64,000 nt of DNA from Deltaproteobacteria bacterium. Its GTDB lineage: Bacteria > Myxococcota_A > Polyangia > DRWM01 > JAAZOP01. The stretch covers positions 173,389-237,388 of the forward strand of contig JACRCX010000025.1 of assembly GCA_016218815.1 (NCBI GenBank), written 5' to 3'. Shown piece by piece: positions 34,122 to 42,888 of the stretch. A program made the translations under genes and the position numbers. The number at the start of each line of letters is the position of its first letter. The first letter of the stretch is position 1. The notes below the pieces were generated by a model. That model did no database searches. It saw only the letters and a list, made by a program, of their open reading frames with translations, and was not told where the DNA came from.

Positions 34122-34169
34122 CCGCTCGGCCGCTCGGCCGCTCGGCCGCTCGGCCGCTCGACCGCTCGC
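34122..34169 (-). repeat. Six-unit CCGCTCGG octamer array
   Basis: Six units at exactly 8-bp steps (34122, 34130, 34138, 34146, 34154, 34162), four of them CCGCTCGG and the last two ending in A or C. It lies just downstream of the kinase-fold gene stop on the minus strand. Confidence 0.85.
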
Positions 34170-34176
34170 CCTTCGG

Positions 34177-35217
34177 TCAGTACAGCGTGTCGTCGGGGTG
34201 GGCGGCGACCAGCTCGTCGATGCGCGCGAGGGCCTGCTCGCGGCGGTCCAGGACGGCGTCGACGATGTCGTCGTCCAGGGTGGCGCCGAAGACCTCCGCG
34301 GAGAGGAGGCTGCGGAGCGCGTCGGCGTCGAGGTTACGCAGGCTGTCCACGAGGGTTTCCGGGAAGACCTTGATGCGCCACAGCCAGCGGCGGCACTGGA
34401 CGTCGCGGCGGGATGGGCTGTAGAGCGAGTCGCCGAAGTCGATGGCGACGAGGAGTTGGACGTCCGTGTCGGGGAAACGGACGGAGCCGACGTTGTGCGG
34501 ACGATCCTCGTTGAACACGAGGAAATCCAGGAGGAAGACCGCCGTGAGGTCCCGAAGCGGCTGCGAGCCGGCCACCCAGTCGCGGTTGTTCGGTCCCATC
34601 CAGCCGGTCAGCGTGTCGAAGGTCTCGGGCAGCGAAGCGAGCGGGCCGATCTTGAACTGGAACTCGGGCACCCAGTAGGTGAACGAGCCGCAAGCGTGCG
34701 TCTCGTCGCCCTCCCCCTCCCACGTCACCAACTCGGCGACCTCGGCGGGCTGGTCGGCGAGGCCGATGTCGAGGACGGAGCGGGGGAAACAGCGATCGAC
34801 GGTGGGGGTGAGGCGGATGCCGAGGGCCCGGCCGAGGCGGTAGGAAAAAAGCTCGCCGACCCAGTCGCGGTAATTCTGCTGCTTGACCTTGAGGAGGCCC
34901 TCGATCGTCCCGCCGTCGGGGGTCGAGAGGGTGACGCGGAACCGGACCTTGGGGTGGACGCCGCGCTCGTAGGTCGCCTTGACGAGCAGGTGACCTTCCT
35001 CGTCCGAGGCCACGTCGTCGCCGTGAAGGAGCTGTTCGGTAGCGTCGAGGTTCTGGAGGCGTTCAATGGTGGTCGCCGCGGCGGCGGGCTGGTCGTCGGG
35101 CGGGGAGAGATCGGGGGGATCGGCGGCGGCGGGGGGCGGACGAACGAAGCAGACGGCGACGGCGAAGGCCGCGAGGCGTGAAACGCGCGGGAGCAAGCGA
35201 GCGGCGGAACCCGACAT
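34177..35217 (-). CDS. Secreted protein with a PI3/4-kinase/HipA-like kinase fold
   Basis: A 346-residue protein with a signal peptide (~1-32, ending PPPAAADPP). Kinase-like elements appear in order: lysines in GLLKVKQQ (K110, K112), an acidic partner E122 (WVGELFSYRL), the catalytic-loop-like FNEDRPHN (D238, N242) and the metal-binding IDFGDS (D260). This order fits the lipid-kinase/HipA-like branch. An exported kinase would act outside the cytoplasm, like FAM20C or CotH-type enzymes. GAGAGG lies upstream of the ATG. It heads the series PNGase F-like, MFS, PHP. An inactive kinase fold is an alternative. Confidence 0.75.
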   Translation of the reverse strand: MSGSAARLLPRVSRLAAFAVAVCFVRPPPAAADPPDLSPPDDQPAAAATTIERLQNLDATEQLLHGDDVASDEEGHLLVKATYERGVHPKVRFRVTLSTPDGGTIEGLLKVKQQNYRDWVGELFSYRLGRALGIRLTPTVDRCFPRSVLDIGLADQPAEVAELVTWEGEGDETHACGSFTYWVPEFQFKIGPLASLPETFDTLTGWMGPNNRDWVAGSQPLRDLTAVFLLDFLVFNEDRPHNVGSVRFPDTDVQLLVAIDFGDSLYSPSRRDVQCRRWLWRIKVFPETLVDSLRNLDADALRSLLSAEVFGATLDDDIVDAVLDRREQALARIDELVAAHPDDTLY

Positions 35218-35370
35218 CAGCGACCTCTCTCGGCGCGGAGGCTACAACGGGGCTTTCCCGGCGGCAACGACCGCGCGCCGCGGGTACAGGGACGAGGGGG
35301 AAAACGAAAAATGCAACGACCGCCGGAGAAGACGACGACCGGCAGGCCGACCCGGAACCGCGGCGGCGCG

Positions 35371-36981
35371 TCAGCCGCGCCGGCGGCGGGAACGGAGCAC
35401 GAGGGCGGCGGCGGCGAAGAGCAGCGACGCGGCGGGACCGAAGCCCGAGCGGGCGGCGCGGCAACCGCAGCCGGTCTCGGCGAAGCCGGGGCTGACATCG
35501 ACCACGTCGCGCGGGGCGTCGCCGGCGCCGTCGGTGACGAAGTCGGCGCCGCCGTCCGTCGCCGCGTCCGCCTCGGCGCCGGAGTCGGCATCCGCGGTCG
35601 CGTCCGCGTCGCCTGTCGCGTCGGCATCCGCGGCGGCGTCGGCATCCGCGGCGGCGTCGGCATCCGCGGCGGCGTCGGCGTCGGCGTCCGCATCGGCATC
35701 CGCGTCCGCGTCGGCCGCGCAGGCGCCTTCGTCGGTCAGCCCGTTGCAGTCGTCGTCAAAGCCGTTGCACCGCTCGACGGCACCGGCGTGCACGAAGGGA
35801 TCGGCGTCGTCGCAGTCGCCCTCGCACAGCGCGAAGCCGTCGCCGTCGCCGTCCGACTCGTCGAGCGGCGTGATGCCATCGCAATTGTCGTCCAGGCCGT
35901 CGCAGACCTCGGCGGCATCGGGGGAACGCGCGGGGTCGCCGTCGGCGCAATCGCCCTCGCAGGGCGCGAAGCTGTCGAAGTCGGCGTCCAGCTCGTCGGC
36001 CGGCGTGGTCCCGTCGCAATTGTCGTCCAGGCCGTCGCAGACTTCGGCCGCGCCGGGGTAGCGCGCCGGATTGCCGTCGTCGCAATCGCCGGCGGCCGCG
36101 GTGTAGCCGTCGCCGTCGCCATCGATGGGGACCGTGCCGACGACGGCGTCGAAGCGGGAGATGGCGGTGGCGATGTCCTCGGCCCAGACGTAGTACCAGA
36201 CGAACGTGGTCGTCTCGCCGGGATCGAGCGCGGACTCGTGGAAGACGATGGCGGACCAGTAGTCGCCGGAAGCGCCGTTGTCGTCGACGGGCGCCGACCA
36301 GGTGGCGGACGGGCTGTCGGGGAACGCGTCGACAGTCGAAGAGACGCGGGCGCGGGCGTCGGCGGAGCCGGCGGCGAGCACGACGGTGCGGGGGGAGGTG
36401 ATGCTGTTGGTGCGCAGGGCGGTGGAGTCCGCGGGGGGCTGGCGCACGACGTCGTTGTCGGTCGCGTAGCCGCCTCCGATGTCGACGCCGAAGTCGCACT
36501 CGTCCTGGAACAGGAGGTAGGCGTCGGCGAGCGACGCCGCGCCGTTGTTGGTCACCGCGGCGGTGATGCGCACCGCGCGGTCATCGATGCCGTAGTAGTA
36601 TTCGAGAGCCAACGTCACGTCGCGAAGGCCGTCGGCGTAGCGGCCCGACCAGAGGATCGAGCGTCCCGAGACGACGGTACTGCTGGTGGTGGAGAACCCG
36701 GCGCTGCCGCCGTTGAGGTTCTGCACGAGGAAGCTCGACGAGTCGGACGCCTCGAAGACGATCGCGTAGTACGGCGAGCCGGGGTAGAACGCGTCGCCGC
36801 AGACGGGCCCGCCGACGGTCTCGCGGTAGCGCATGCTGTGACCGGACTCGTTGAGCAGCACGCCGTTGGCGGCGACGCCGGCGTAGTCGATGTACGTGCC
36901 GGTCAGCTCGACCTGGGCGCTCGCGGGCGCGGCCGAGGCGAAGACGACGAGGGCGACCGTTCCGAGTGCTGCGGTGCGCAT
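35371..36981 (-). CDS. MopE-repeat surface protein with MYXO-CTERM-like tail
   Basis: A 536-residue protein. A signal peptide ends near ASAAPASAQ; the N-terminal ~310 residues form a beta-rich domain of the kind often paired with anchoring repeats. Three to four MopE-like metal-binding repeats follow (DCDDGNPARYPGAAEVCDGL, DDNCDG). Then comes a long (DA)n stretch encoded by an 18-bp GC-rich tandem repeat (about 35624-35710). The C-terminus is ETGCGCR, a hydrophobic helix and RSRRRRG, a clear MYXO-CTERM signal. It is probably a surface-anchored metal-binding protein. Confidence 0.9.
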   Translation of the reverse strand: MRTAALGTVALVVFASAAPASAQVELTGTYIDYAGVAANGVLLNESGHSMRYRETVGGPVCGDAFYPGSPYYAIVFEASDSSSFLVQNLNGGSAGFSTTSSTVVSGRSILWSGRYADGLRDVTLALEYYYGIDDRAVRITAAVTNNGAASLADAYLLFQDECDFGVDIGGGYATDNDVVRQPPADSTALRTNSITSPRTVVLAAGSADARARVSSTVDAFPDSPSATWSAPVDDNGASGDYWSAIVFHESALDPGETTTFVWYYVWAEDIATAISRFDAVVGTVPIDGDGDGYTAAAGDCDDGNPARYPGAAEVCDGLDDNCDGTTPADELDADFDSFAPCEGDCADGDPARSPDAAEVCDGLDDNCDGITPLDESDGDGDGFALCEGDCDDADPFVHAGAVERCNGFDDDCNGLTDEGACAADADADADADADADAAADADAAADADAAADADATGDADATADADSGAEADAATDGGADFVTDGAGDAPRDVVDVSPGFAETGCGCRAARSGFGPAASLLFAAAALVLRSRRRRG

Positions 36982-37027
36982 GGTCGGGACCCCTTCCCTC
37001 CCCGCCGGCGGGGACCGGGGGATGATA

Positions 37028-37128
37028 GCGCGGATTTCACGCAAAGGGCGCAAAGGATGCTAAGAACGCAAGAGGGGATTTCGCGCAAAGGGCGCAAAGG
37101 ACCGCAAAGCACGCAAAGGAGAAAGGGC
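37028..37128 (+). repeat. Double CGCAAAG-type repeat array between divergent genes
   Basis: Two arrays in tandem, each with the head GGATTTC(A/G)CGCAAAGG (about 37030 and 37076). They are followed by CGCAAAG/GCTAAGA units at 8-10 nt steps, and the second ends 6 nt before the start region of the 37134 gene. AGGAG at its end may serve as that gene's ribosome binding site. Confidence 0.75.
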
Positions 37129-37133
37129 CGATC

Positions 37134-38300
37134 ATGGACGAGACCGGGCTGAAGACCGTGCGGGTTCTCCTGCTGGCGGCGTTGGGGGTGGGCGGGTGTT
37201 TCGTGGCCGCGGCTCCGGCAGCGCAGGTGGTGCAGCCGGCGCCGCCGTCGATGATCGCGTCGACACCGGCACCGGCGTACGTGCCGCCGAGCACGGTGGC
37301 GGTCGGGCAGGCTCAGGTCAACCCACCGGCGACCGTCGTCGTGCAGGCGCCCAATCCGCCGCCGCCAACGGCGACGGTGGTGGTCCGGGTACCGGAGTCT
37401 CCGCCCCCTCCCCCGCCGCCGACGGTGATCGTGCAGGCGCCCAATCCGCCACCCACGACGGTGACGGTGACAGCGACGACACAGGGCCCGATGGTGGTGG
37501 GCACGGTCAGCGCGCCGCCGCCCCCGACGATCGTGGGGTCGGTCGCGCCGGCGGCGATCGCGCTGGCAAACGGAACTGCGTACACGATTTGCCACTTGTA
37601 CCTGACTCCGGCGGGGCAATCGACATGGGGCAACGACCTGCTCGGCGGGCAGTACATGGCGCCCGGCAGCCAGCTGTCCGTATCGCTCGACGCAACGTGG
37701 GGCGCGTGGGACCTGCTGGCGGCGGACTGCAACGGCGCGACGATCCTCGAAGAGCGCGGGCGGGCGCTGCCGTCCAACGGGGTGTGGTCGCTGCGCTCGG
37801 CGGCGACCGCGGTGGTGACTCGGCCCGTGCCCGTGGGCGTTGCGACGGTGGTCGGGGCGCCGGTGGCGGTGCCGGTCGCCGTGCCGGTGGGCATGGGTCC
37901 GCCGCCGCCGACGATCGTCGGGGCGGCGCCGATCGCGACGGCGGACTTCGGCGGTCGCGCGGGACTCACGGCGCTGGCGGTGGCCTACTGGCTGGGCGCC
38001 GACGCGGACGACCTGGACGAGCTGCGGCGGGCGGCGCTCGACGAAGGGGCGTGCGGGTTCATCGACGCCGACGACCTCGACCAGATGTGCTCGATCGCGC
38101 TCGACGACATGGGCGCGTGCAGCTTCCTGGACAACGACGACCTGGAGACGCTGTGCCAGGTCGGGTTCGAAGGCGAGAGCTCGTGCGGGTTCATCCGCGA
38201 CGCGAACCTCCAGGCGTTCTGCCGCAGCGCGTTCGAGGGCGAGCGGCTGTGCGGGACGATCACCGACGCGCGCATCCAGCAGATCTGCTGGCAGATGTAA
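37134..38300 (+). CDS. Proline-rich lipoprotein with tandem Cys repeats
   Basis: A 388-residue lipoprotein (lipobox ALGVGGC, Cys ~22). Residues ~30-140 are Pro/Val-rich with repeated VVVQAPNPPP. A central domain (~140-235) has IC/DC cysteines. Residues ~290-388 hold about five ~22-residue repeats of the form DDLxxLCxxAxxxxxxCGFI, ending in CWQM. Each repeat has two Cys positions, which suggests disulfide-linked helices. I do not recognise the family. The repeated part is a coherent, unusual architecture. Confidence 0.8.
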   Translation: MDETGLKTVRVLLLAALGVGGCFVAAAPAAQVVQPAPPSMIASTPAPAYVPPSTVAVGQAQVNPPATVVVQAPNPPPPTATVVVRVPESPPPPPPPTVIVQAPNPPPTTVTVTATTQGPMVVGTVSAPPPPTIVGSVAPAAIALANGTAYTICHLYLTPAGQSTWGNDLLGGQYMAPGSQLSVSLDATWGAWDLLAADCNGATILEERGRALPSNGVWSLRSAATAVVTRPVPVGVATVVGAPVAVPVAVPVGMGPPPPTIVGAAPIATADFGGRAGLTALAVAYWLGADADDLDELRRAALDEGACGFIDADDLDQMCSIALDDMGACSFLDNDDLETLCQVGFEGESSCGFIRDANLQAFCRSAFEGERLCGTITDARIQQICWQM

Positions 38301-38318
38301 CAGTTCCTGATCCGTCCC

Positions 38319-38360
38319 TCTTTGCGTCCTTTGCGGTCCTTGGCGTCCTTTGCGCGAACT
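38319..38360 (-). repeat. CTTTGCG-type repeat between two plus-strand genes
   Basis: CTCTTTGCGTCCTTTGCGGTCCTTGGCG-like units end in TTTGCGCGAA, which is the reverse orientation of the CGCAAAG family. It lies 19 nt after the stop at 38300. Confidence 0.65.
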
Positions 38361-38422
38361 CCCTTCGCTTTCCACCCGGCGGTCTTCGCACGGGCTTGAC
38401 CCGGCGACGGCGTGCGCGGAAC

Positions 38423-39526
38423 ATGGGCGCGATGGAGGAGAACGCCACCACGCCCGAGGAAGCGGCGGCGACGCCGGAGGAGAGCGCGTCCTCCACGTCC
38501 CCGGAACCCACCCGCGAATCGCTCGACGGCACGCCGGAGAGGACGTTGGATCGCGTCCGGTACGTCCTGCGTTGGACGGTCATCGCCGCGACGCTGGCCG
38601 CGGGTTGCGCGTTCGCGGCCGGCGTGGCGTCGGACGTCGTGAAGCCGTGGTTCTACGGCTTCCGGCCGTGGTGGGTCTCGGTGGCAGGATACCGGTTCCT
38701 CGGACCGCAGCCGCCCCTGGTCTGGCTGGTCGCCGGGCTGCTGGTCGCGGCGGGGATCGGGGTGGCGGCAGCCATGGGCGTCGGACGCCGGCTGTGGTTC
38801 CGCGTCACGGGGGGAGCGGCGGGGGTCGTCGGCCTGGCGCTGGTCGTGCTGACCGCGATCGATGTGGGCCGGTTCGGCATCGGCGGGCTGGGCGGGCTGC
38901 AGGCGGTGCCGTGGGACGTGTTCACGGGCTCGATCGCGATGACGATGGCGGGGGCGCTGGCGGCCCTGGGCCGGCTGGGGGAGCCGCCGCGCTCACGGCT
39001 GTGGCGCTGGATGCCGGTTCCGGGCGCGGTCGTGCTGGCCTTGGCCTTCGGGTATCCGACGATCTCCGACGTGTCGACCTGGTACCAGCCGCAGGACCTG
39101 AGGTCGTTCCACGCCGAGCTGGTGCGGGCGCGCCGGACGTACTCGGCCGAGGTCGTCGGGGACTCGCCCGACGTGATCGAGGCCAACGGGGTCTTGTACC
39201 GCCTCGACCGGAGCGACACGTTGCGGCTGATGCCGGACGACGTGTCGCGGGTGATCTGGTTCCCTCCCGAGGACGGCGAGGATCGCCCGTCGGTGGGCAT
39301 CCGCCTGCGGTCGGGGCTGCACGGGGAGCTGGCGCGGCGCAGCGAGCGCGGGCTCCGGCAGTACGGAGCCTGGGACAGCGATGCGCTGTTCATCGACGGG
39401 CGCTTGTACCTGGTCGCGTCGTACCAGGGCCTGCTGCTCGACGGCCGGATGTCGGTGCGCGCGGGCGAGTCGGACCAGGAGCTGCGTGAGCTGTACGCGG
39501 CGCTGACGGGGGAGGAGGCGCCGTAG
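38423..39526 (+). CDS. Multi-span membrane protein with an extracytoplasmic C-terminal domain
   Basis: A 367-residue protein. The N-terminus (~1-50) is acidic and Ala/Thr/Pro-rich. Five hydrophobic segments span ~50-215 (for example VWLVAGLLVAAGIGVAAAMG and GVVGLALVVLTAIDVG). The last ~150 residues form a soluble domain (VIEANGVLYRLDRSD, RLYLVASYQGLLLDGR). ATG at 38423 or 38432. No enzyme motif seen; function unknown. Confidence 0.75.
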   Translation: MGAMEENATTPEEAAATPEESASSTSPEPTRESLDGTPERTLDRVRYVLRWTVIAATLAAGCAFAAGVASDVVKPWFYGFRPWWVSVAGYRFLGPQPPLVWLVAGLLVAAGIGVAAAMGVGRRLWFRVTGGAAGVVGLALVVLTAIDVGRFGIGGLGGLQAVPWDVFTGSIAMTMAGALAALGRLGEPPRSRLWRWMPVPGAVVLALAFGYPTISDVSTWYQPQDLRSFHAELVRARRTYSAEVVGDSPDVIEANGVLYRLDRSDTLRLMPDDVSRVIWFPPEDGEDRPSVGIRLRSGLHGELARRSERGLRQYGAWDSDALFIDGRLYLVASYQGLLLDGRMSVRAGESDQELRELYAALTGEEAP

Positions 39527-39560
39527 GGGGAGGGCGCTCGGCGGGACGGGAAGGAATCTC

Positions 39561-39592
39561 GCGCAGAGACGCAGAGACGCAGAGACGCAGAC
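39561..39592 (+). repeat. CGCAGAGA octamer array between convergent genes
   Basis: CGCAGAGA is repeated at exactly 8-nt steps after the head AATCTCG. It is a clean version of the CGCAAAG family and lies between the stops at 39526 and 39617. Confidence 0.75.
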
Positions 39593-39616
39593 GGACCAGG
39601 CAGGGACGGGACGGCG

Positions 39617-41164
39617 CTACGGGGCGGGGGCGAAGTGGCGGAAGACGAGGGAGGCGGTGCCGAGGACGTCGCCGGGGACCATGGTAACGACGCCGTAGCC
39701 CAAGTCGTCGTCGGCGGTGACGGCGAGGACCCAGCCGATGGTGGTGATTTCGCCGGCGGCAAGCACGGGAGTCGGAGGGGTGATCACGTTGCCCCAGTCG
39801 TCAACCGTGAGGAGCATGACGGGGCCGCCGTAGGTCTCCTCGTCGGGAAGGCCTTCCCAGTAGACGATGGCGGCGCCGGTGGGGCCGGCGGCCACGGCCA
39901 GATGTGGCTGATTGCCGCAACACCCCCAACCGCTTGCGACTGCCTCCGGTGAGGCTTCGACGATCGTGCGTGGGGGGTAAAGCGGCGTTCCTTCCGGACC
40001 GACGGCCACGACGACGATGTCACGGTCACCGGGCCAGACACCGCCTTCCCGGAACGCCGACCAAGCCAACCAGTATCGGTCCGCGGAGAGGCTGGATGCG
40101 CCGTGCTGCCACGGGGCGATGGTGCCGCTCCACGACACCGGGTTCAAGTCCGCGTCGAAGACGACGACGGAGATGCCGTCGCTGGCGGCGAAGCCCGCGT
40201 CGGTCGGCACGACCGTGACACAGCCTGCCTCGTCGCCCCCGGGAGGCCGGGAGGCGGCGACGCTGCGAATCGGCGTGCCGTCGTCGGAGAAGGTCTCCAG
40301 CAGCCATGCGCGGTAGTCCGAGGCGGAGCCGGTCGAAACGTAGGCTACGGCGAGCCAGCGGCCCGGGCTCCAGGCTCCGCCGGTGAGCAGCCCCGCGACA
40401 GGGCCGATCGGCCCGCGCAGGAAATTGAACTCCTCCGGCACAGTCCCATCGGCGCCGATACGGGTACGCAGGAGACCGTAGGAGTAGTGCCCGGAGAACA
40501 GCCCGAAGCCCTCGCCGGTCGCGAACAACGCCTGGCTGAACAGGTGCCAGGGTGTCTCGTGATCCCACGGCGCGCCGATGGTCCTTCCCGTGCGATCGAG
40601 GATGCGCACTCGTACGCCGTAGTACGGTTGATCGTAGTCGTAGGCGACGGCGAAGCCGCCGCCGCCGGCCGCGAGCCAGACCGGGGAGCACAGGTCCGGC
40701 ACGGCGAAAGCTGCGCCGGAGGCCATCTCAGCGCCTTCCGTGACTTCGGCCGGCGGTCCGGTGGGCGTCGCGGGGGTCGCGTCCGGACCTGGCGGGGGGT
40801 ACACGAAGGGCTCCGTCAAGATCCGGCACAGCCAATCGCAGCCGTCGTCGTTCAGGCGGTTGCCGTCGTCGCACTCCTCGCCGGGATCCACGACGCCGTC
40901 GCCGCAGGTCGGCGGAAGCGGCGTCGATTCGGGAATCGTGGCGTCGCTCGACGCCGCATCCTCGCGCGAGAAGTCGCGGGCTTCGATGGGTCCGTCGCGT
41001 ACGTGATCGGGTCCCGTTCGGTCTTCCGCGGCGTCGGCACCTCCACCATCGTCCTCCGCGGCGAGGTCGGTATCTCCGGCGACGTCATCCGCGGTTGTGC
41101 CGGTCCCCGAACAGCCCACGGCGGTCAAGACGACGAACGGGAGGAGCGGGAGTGCGCGACTCAT
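39617..41164 (-). CDS. Lipoprotein with one Myxococcus cysteine-rich repeat and a propeller-like domain
   Basis: A 515-residue lipoprotein (lipobox LTAVGC) with an acidic linker to ~85. One Myxococcus-type repeat (CGDGVVDPGEECDDGN...CDWLC) precedes a ~370-residue domain with repeated WLA-, FAVAYD-, and YWLAWSAF-type strands resembling a beta-propeller. The ATG overlaps the stop of the preceding gene (ATGA, 41161-41164). It is the fourth and last gene of the sigma-factor operon, so its production is tied to ECF sigma activity (inference). Confidence 0.85.
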   Translation of the reverse strand: MSRALPLLPFVVLTAVGCSGTGTTADDVAGDTDLAAEDDGGGADAAEDRTGPDHVRDGPIEARDFSREDAASSDATIPESTPLPPTCGDGVVDPGEECDDGNRLNDDGCDWLCRILTEPFVYPPPGPDATPATPTGPPAEVTEGAEMASGAAFAVPDLCSPVWLAAGGGGFAVAYDYDQPYYGVRVRILDRTGRTIGAPWDHETPWHLFSQALFATGEGFGLFSGHYSYGLLRTRIGADGTVPEEFNFLRGPIGPVAGLLTGGAWSPGRWLAVAYVSTGSASDYRAWLLETFSDDGTPIRSVAASRPPGGDEAGCVTVVPTDAGFAASDGISVVVFDADLNPVSWSGTIAPWQHGASSLSADRYWLAWSAFREGGVWPGDRDIVVVAVGPEGTPLYPPRTIVEASPEAVASGWGCCGNQPHLAVAAGPTGAAIVYWEGLPDEETYGGPVMLLTVDDWGNVITPPTPVLAAGEITTIGWVLAVTADDDLGYGVVTMVPGDVLGTASLVFRHFAPAP

Positions 41165-42888
41165 GGTGCACCTCCTTCCGGAAGCGGGGTCCAGTCGCCG
41201 GCGGGGCCACCGAACGCGCCGGGGTCGTTGCGCGAGCCATCCGGGTCTGCGAGCGACGGGTCGGGGTCACCTGCGTCGATCGCTGCGGAGCCGGGGCCGA
41301 GATGGAAGTCGTCGATACCGGTGAAGGCGGGATCGGCCTCGACGTTCCCGTCGGCGAGGCGCACGCCGTCGCCGAAAACGGGATCGGGCACCGTCCACCA
41401 GACGTTGTACGCCATCTCCGTCGAGACGCCCCAGTCCGTGTAATCGGTCCCGACGGCGGCTCGTCCATCGCCCCCGACGAAGACGTTGGCGTGGACGCTT
41501 CCGAACGCCGAATCGTAGGAGAGGTGAGCAATGCCGCCCTCGCTGGCGTTGTCCACGAAGGTGTTATTCAGGAGGTCGATGCTGCACCCGGCCGTCACCC
41601 AGATCGCGGCAGAACAGCCTGCTTCCCCGGGGGCGTTACGGCAGACGTTGCGAACGAAGAGGTTGTTCGCGACGAGGCCGTGGCATGGTTGCAGCGCAAC
41701 GGACTCGCGACCCGAGCGGTTCTCGATGAAGAGGTTGTGGAAGATTCGAGTGTCCGGTGTGCCGGGGATCTCCACGACGGCCGCGTCCACATCCGCCTGG
41801 TTCCCCTCGAACCGATTGTGCGACAGCTCGCCGACTTGCCCGCCGAGGGCGGCGGGACCCCTGCGGGACGCGTTGCGCAGGAAGAGACAATCGCGAACGA
41901 CGGCGTCGCGCGTGGACGTTTTGAGATACAGCGCGTGACCCCAGTCGGCGCTGTTGTCTTCGAAGCTGGATCGCTGGACGAGGATGTGCGTCACATCCAG
42001 CGGACCATCGAGGCAGGCTGCGCCGACCGCGGGCGGGGGCTCGGTCCGTTCCTGTTGTGCCTCGTTGCGCAGGAAGCGCGAGTCGAGGATCTCGACGTCC
42101 GGCGAGTAGACCCAAACCGCGCTGCCTTCCTCGACCGCGCGGCAATCGGTCCACTCGGTGTCCTCCAGGCGCAAGGCGCCGACCTGGGCGTTGAGGCAGC
42201 CACCGGTGGGCGCGAGGCCGTCGCGGACGGCGAGGTGGCGCAGCGTCAGGGTTCCCGCGCTGGTGACGAAGAGGCCGGGATCGCCGTACGCCTCCAGCTC
42301 GGCGAGCGCCGCGTCGGAAGGATCACCCTCGATGAGAAGCGATTCGGAGTCGCCCAGGCCGATATCGACGGCCGCGTCGAACGGGTCGTCCGCCGTCCCG
42401 CCGCGCAGAATGACGTGCTCGCACGGGCCGCGCGCGGCGAGAGTGGCAGGGAGTCCGATGAAGGGGTGCGCCTCGGTGCCGTCGGCATCCGGGTCGGCGC
42501 CGGACGGCACGGCCCAGATGGGACAGACGGGGCCGGCGTCGACGGAAGCGTCCTCGGCGGCATCCTCGAGCCCCTCGTCGGCCGACTCGCCCTCCCCTGC
42601 CCCGTCGTCATCGGCGTCCAGTGCTTCGTCGAAGTGGTCTCCGACATCCGCGCCGGCTTCGTCCGGTTCCGCACCGTCGGAACCGGAGGAATCGTCCGAC
42701 GCGGCATCGACGGGCTCGCCTACGAGGATCGTGCCGCGCCCGCAGGCGGAGATGGCGAGGGCAAGGAGCAACGGCAGAGGCGAGCGGACGCGCGGGCGCA
42801 GGGGGGCGAGCGGTCGCCCGGAAGGCGAGCGGACGCGCGGGCGCCGGAAGGGAAGCGGTCGTGGGAACAGGGCAATCGTTCGACTCAT
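41161..42888 (-). CDS. Right-handed beta-helix lipoprotein
   Basis: A 575-residue lipoprotein: signal peptide with lipobox LAISAC, an acidic linker to ~125, then short coils of a parallel beta-helix (LTLRHLAVRDG, VEILDSRFLRNE, HILVQRSSFEDNSADW, AVVRDCLFLRN). The end segment AAIDAGDPDPSLADPDGSRN matches the choice-of-anchor Q-type end of such helices. ATG and stop overlap its neighbours by 4 nt each. It may bind or cut polysaccharide; no catalytic set is evident. Confidence 0.88.
   Translation of the reverse strand: MSRTIALFPRPLPFRRPRVRSPSGRPLAPLRPRVRSPLPLLLALAISACGRGTILVGEPVDAASDDSSGSDGAEPDEAGADVGDHFDEALDADDDGAGEGESADEGLEDAAEDASVDAGPVCPIWAVPSGADPDADGTEAHPFIGLPATLAARGPCEHVILRGGTADDPFDAAVDIGLGDSESLLIEGDPSDAALAELEAYGDPGLFVTSAGTLTLRHLAVRDGLAPTGGCLNAQVGALRLEDTEWTDCRAVEEGSAVWVYSPDVEILDSRFLRNEAQQERTEPPPAVGAACLDGPLDVTHILVQRSSFEDNSADWGHALYLKTSTRDAVVRDCLFLRNASRRGPAALGGQVGELSHNRFEGNQADVDAAVVEIPGTPDTRIFHNLFIENRSGRESVALQPCHGLVANNLFVRNVCRNAPGEAGCSAAIWVTAGCSIDLLNNTFVDNASEGGIAHLSYDSAFGSVHANVFVGGDGRAAVGTDYTDWGVSTEMAYNVWWTVPDPVFGDGVRLADGNVEADPAFTGIDDFHLGPGSAAIDAGDPDPSLADPDGSRNDPGAFGGPAGDWTPLPEGGAP

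Noticed and set aside
34122..34169. CRISPR-like appearance of the octamer array
   Set aside because: The unit is 8 bp without unique spacers, and no cas genes are present.
37028..37128. CRISPR or tandem RNA gene at the CGCAAAG arrays
   Set aside because: Units are 8-10 nt and degenerate with no spacers, and no conserved RNA fold is visible.
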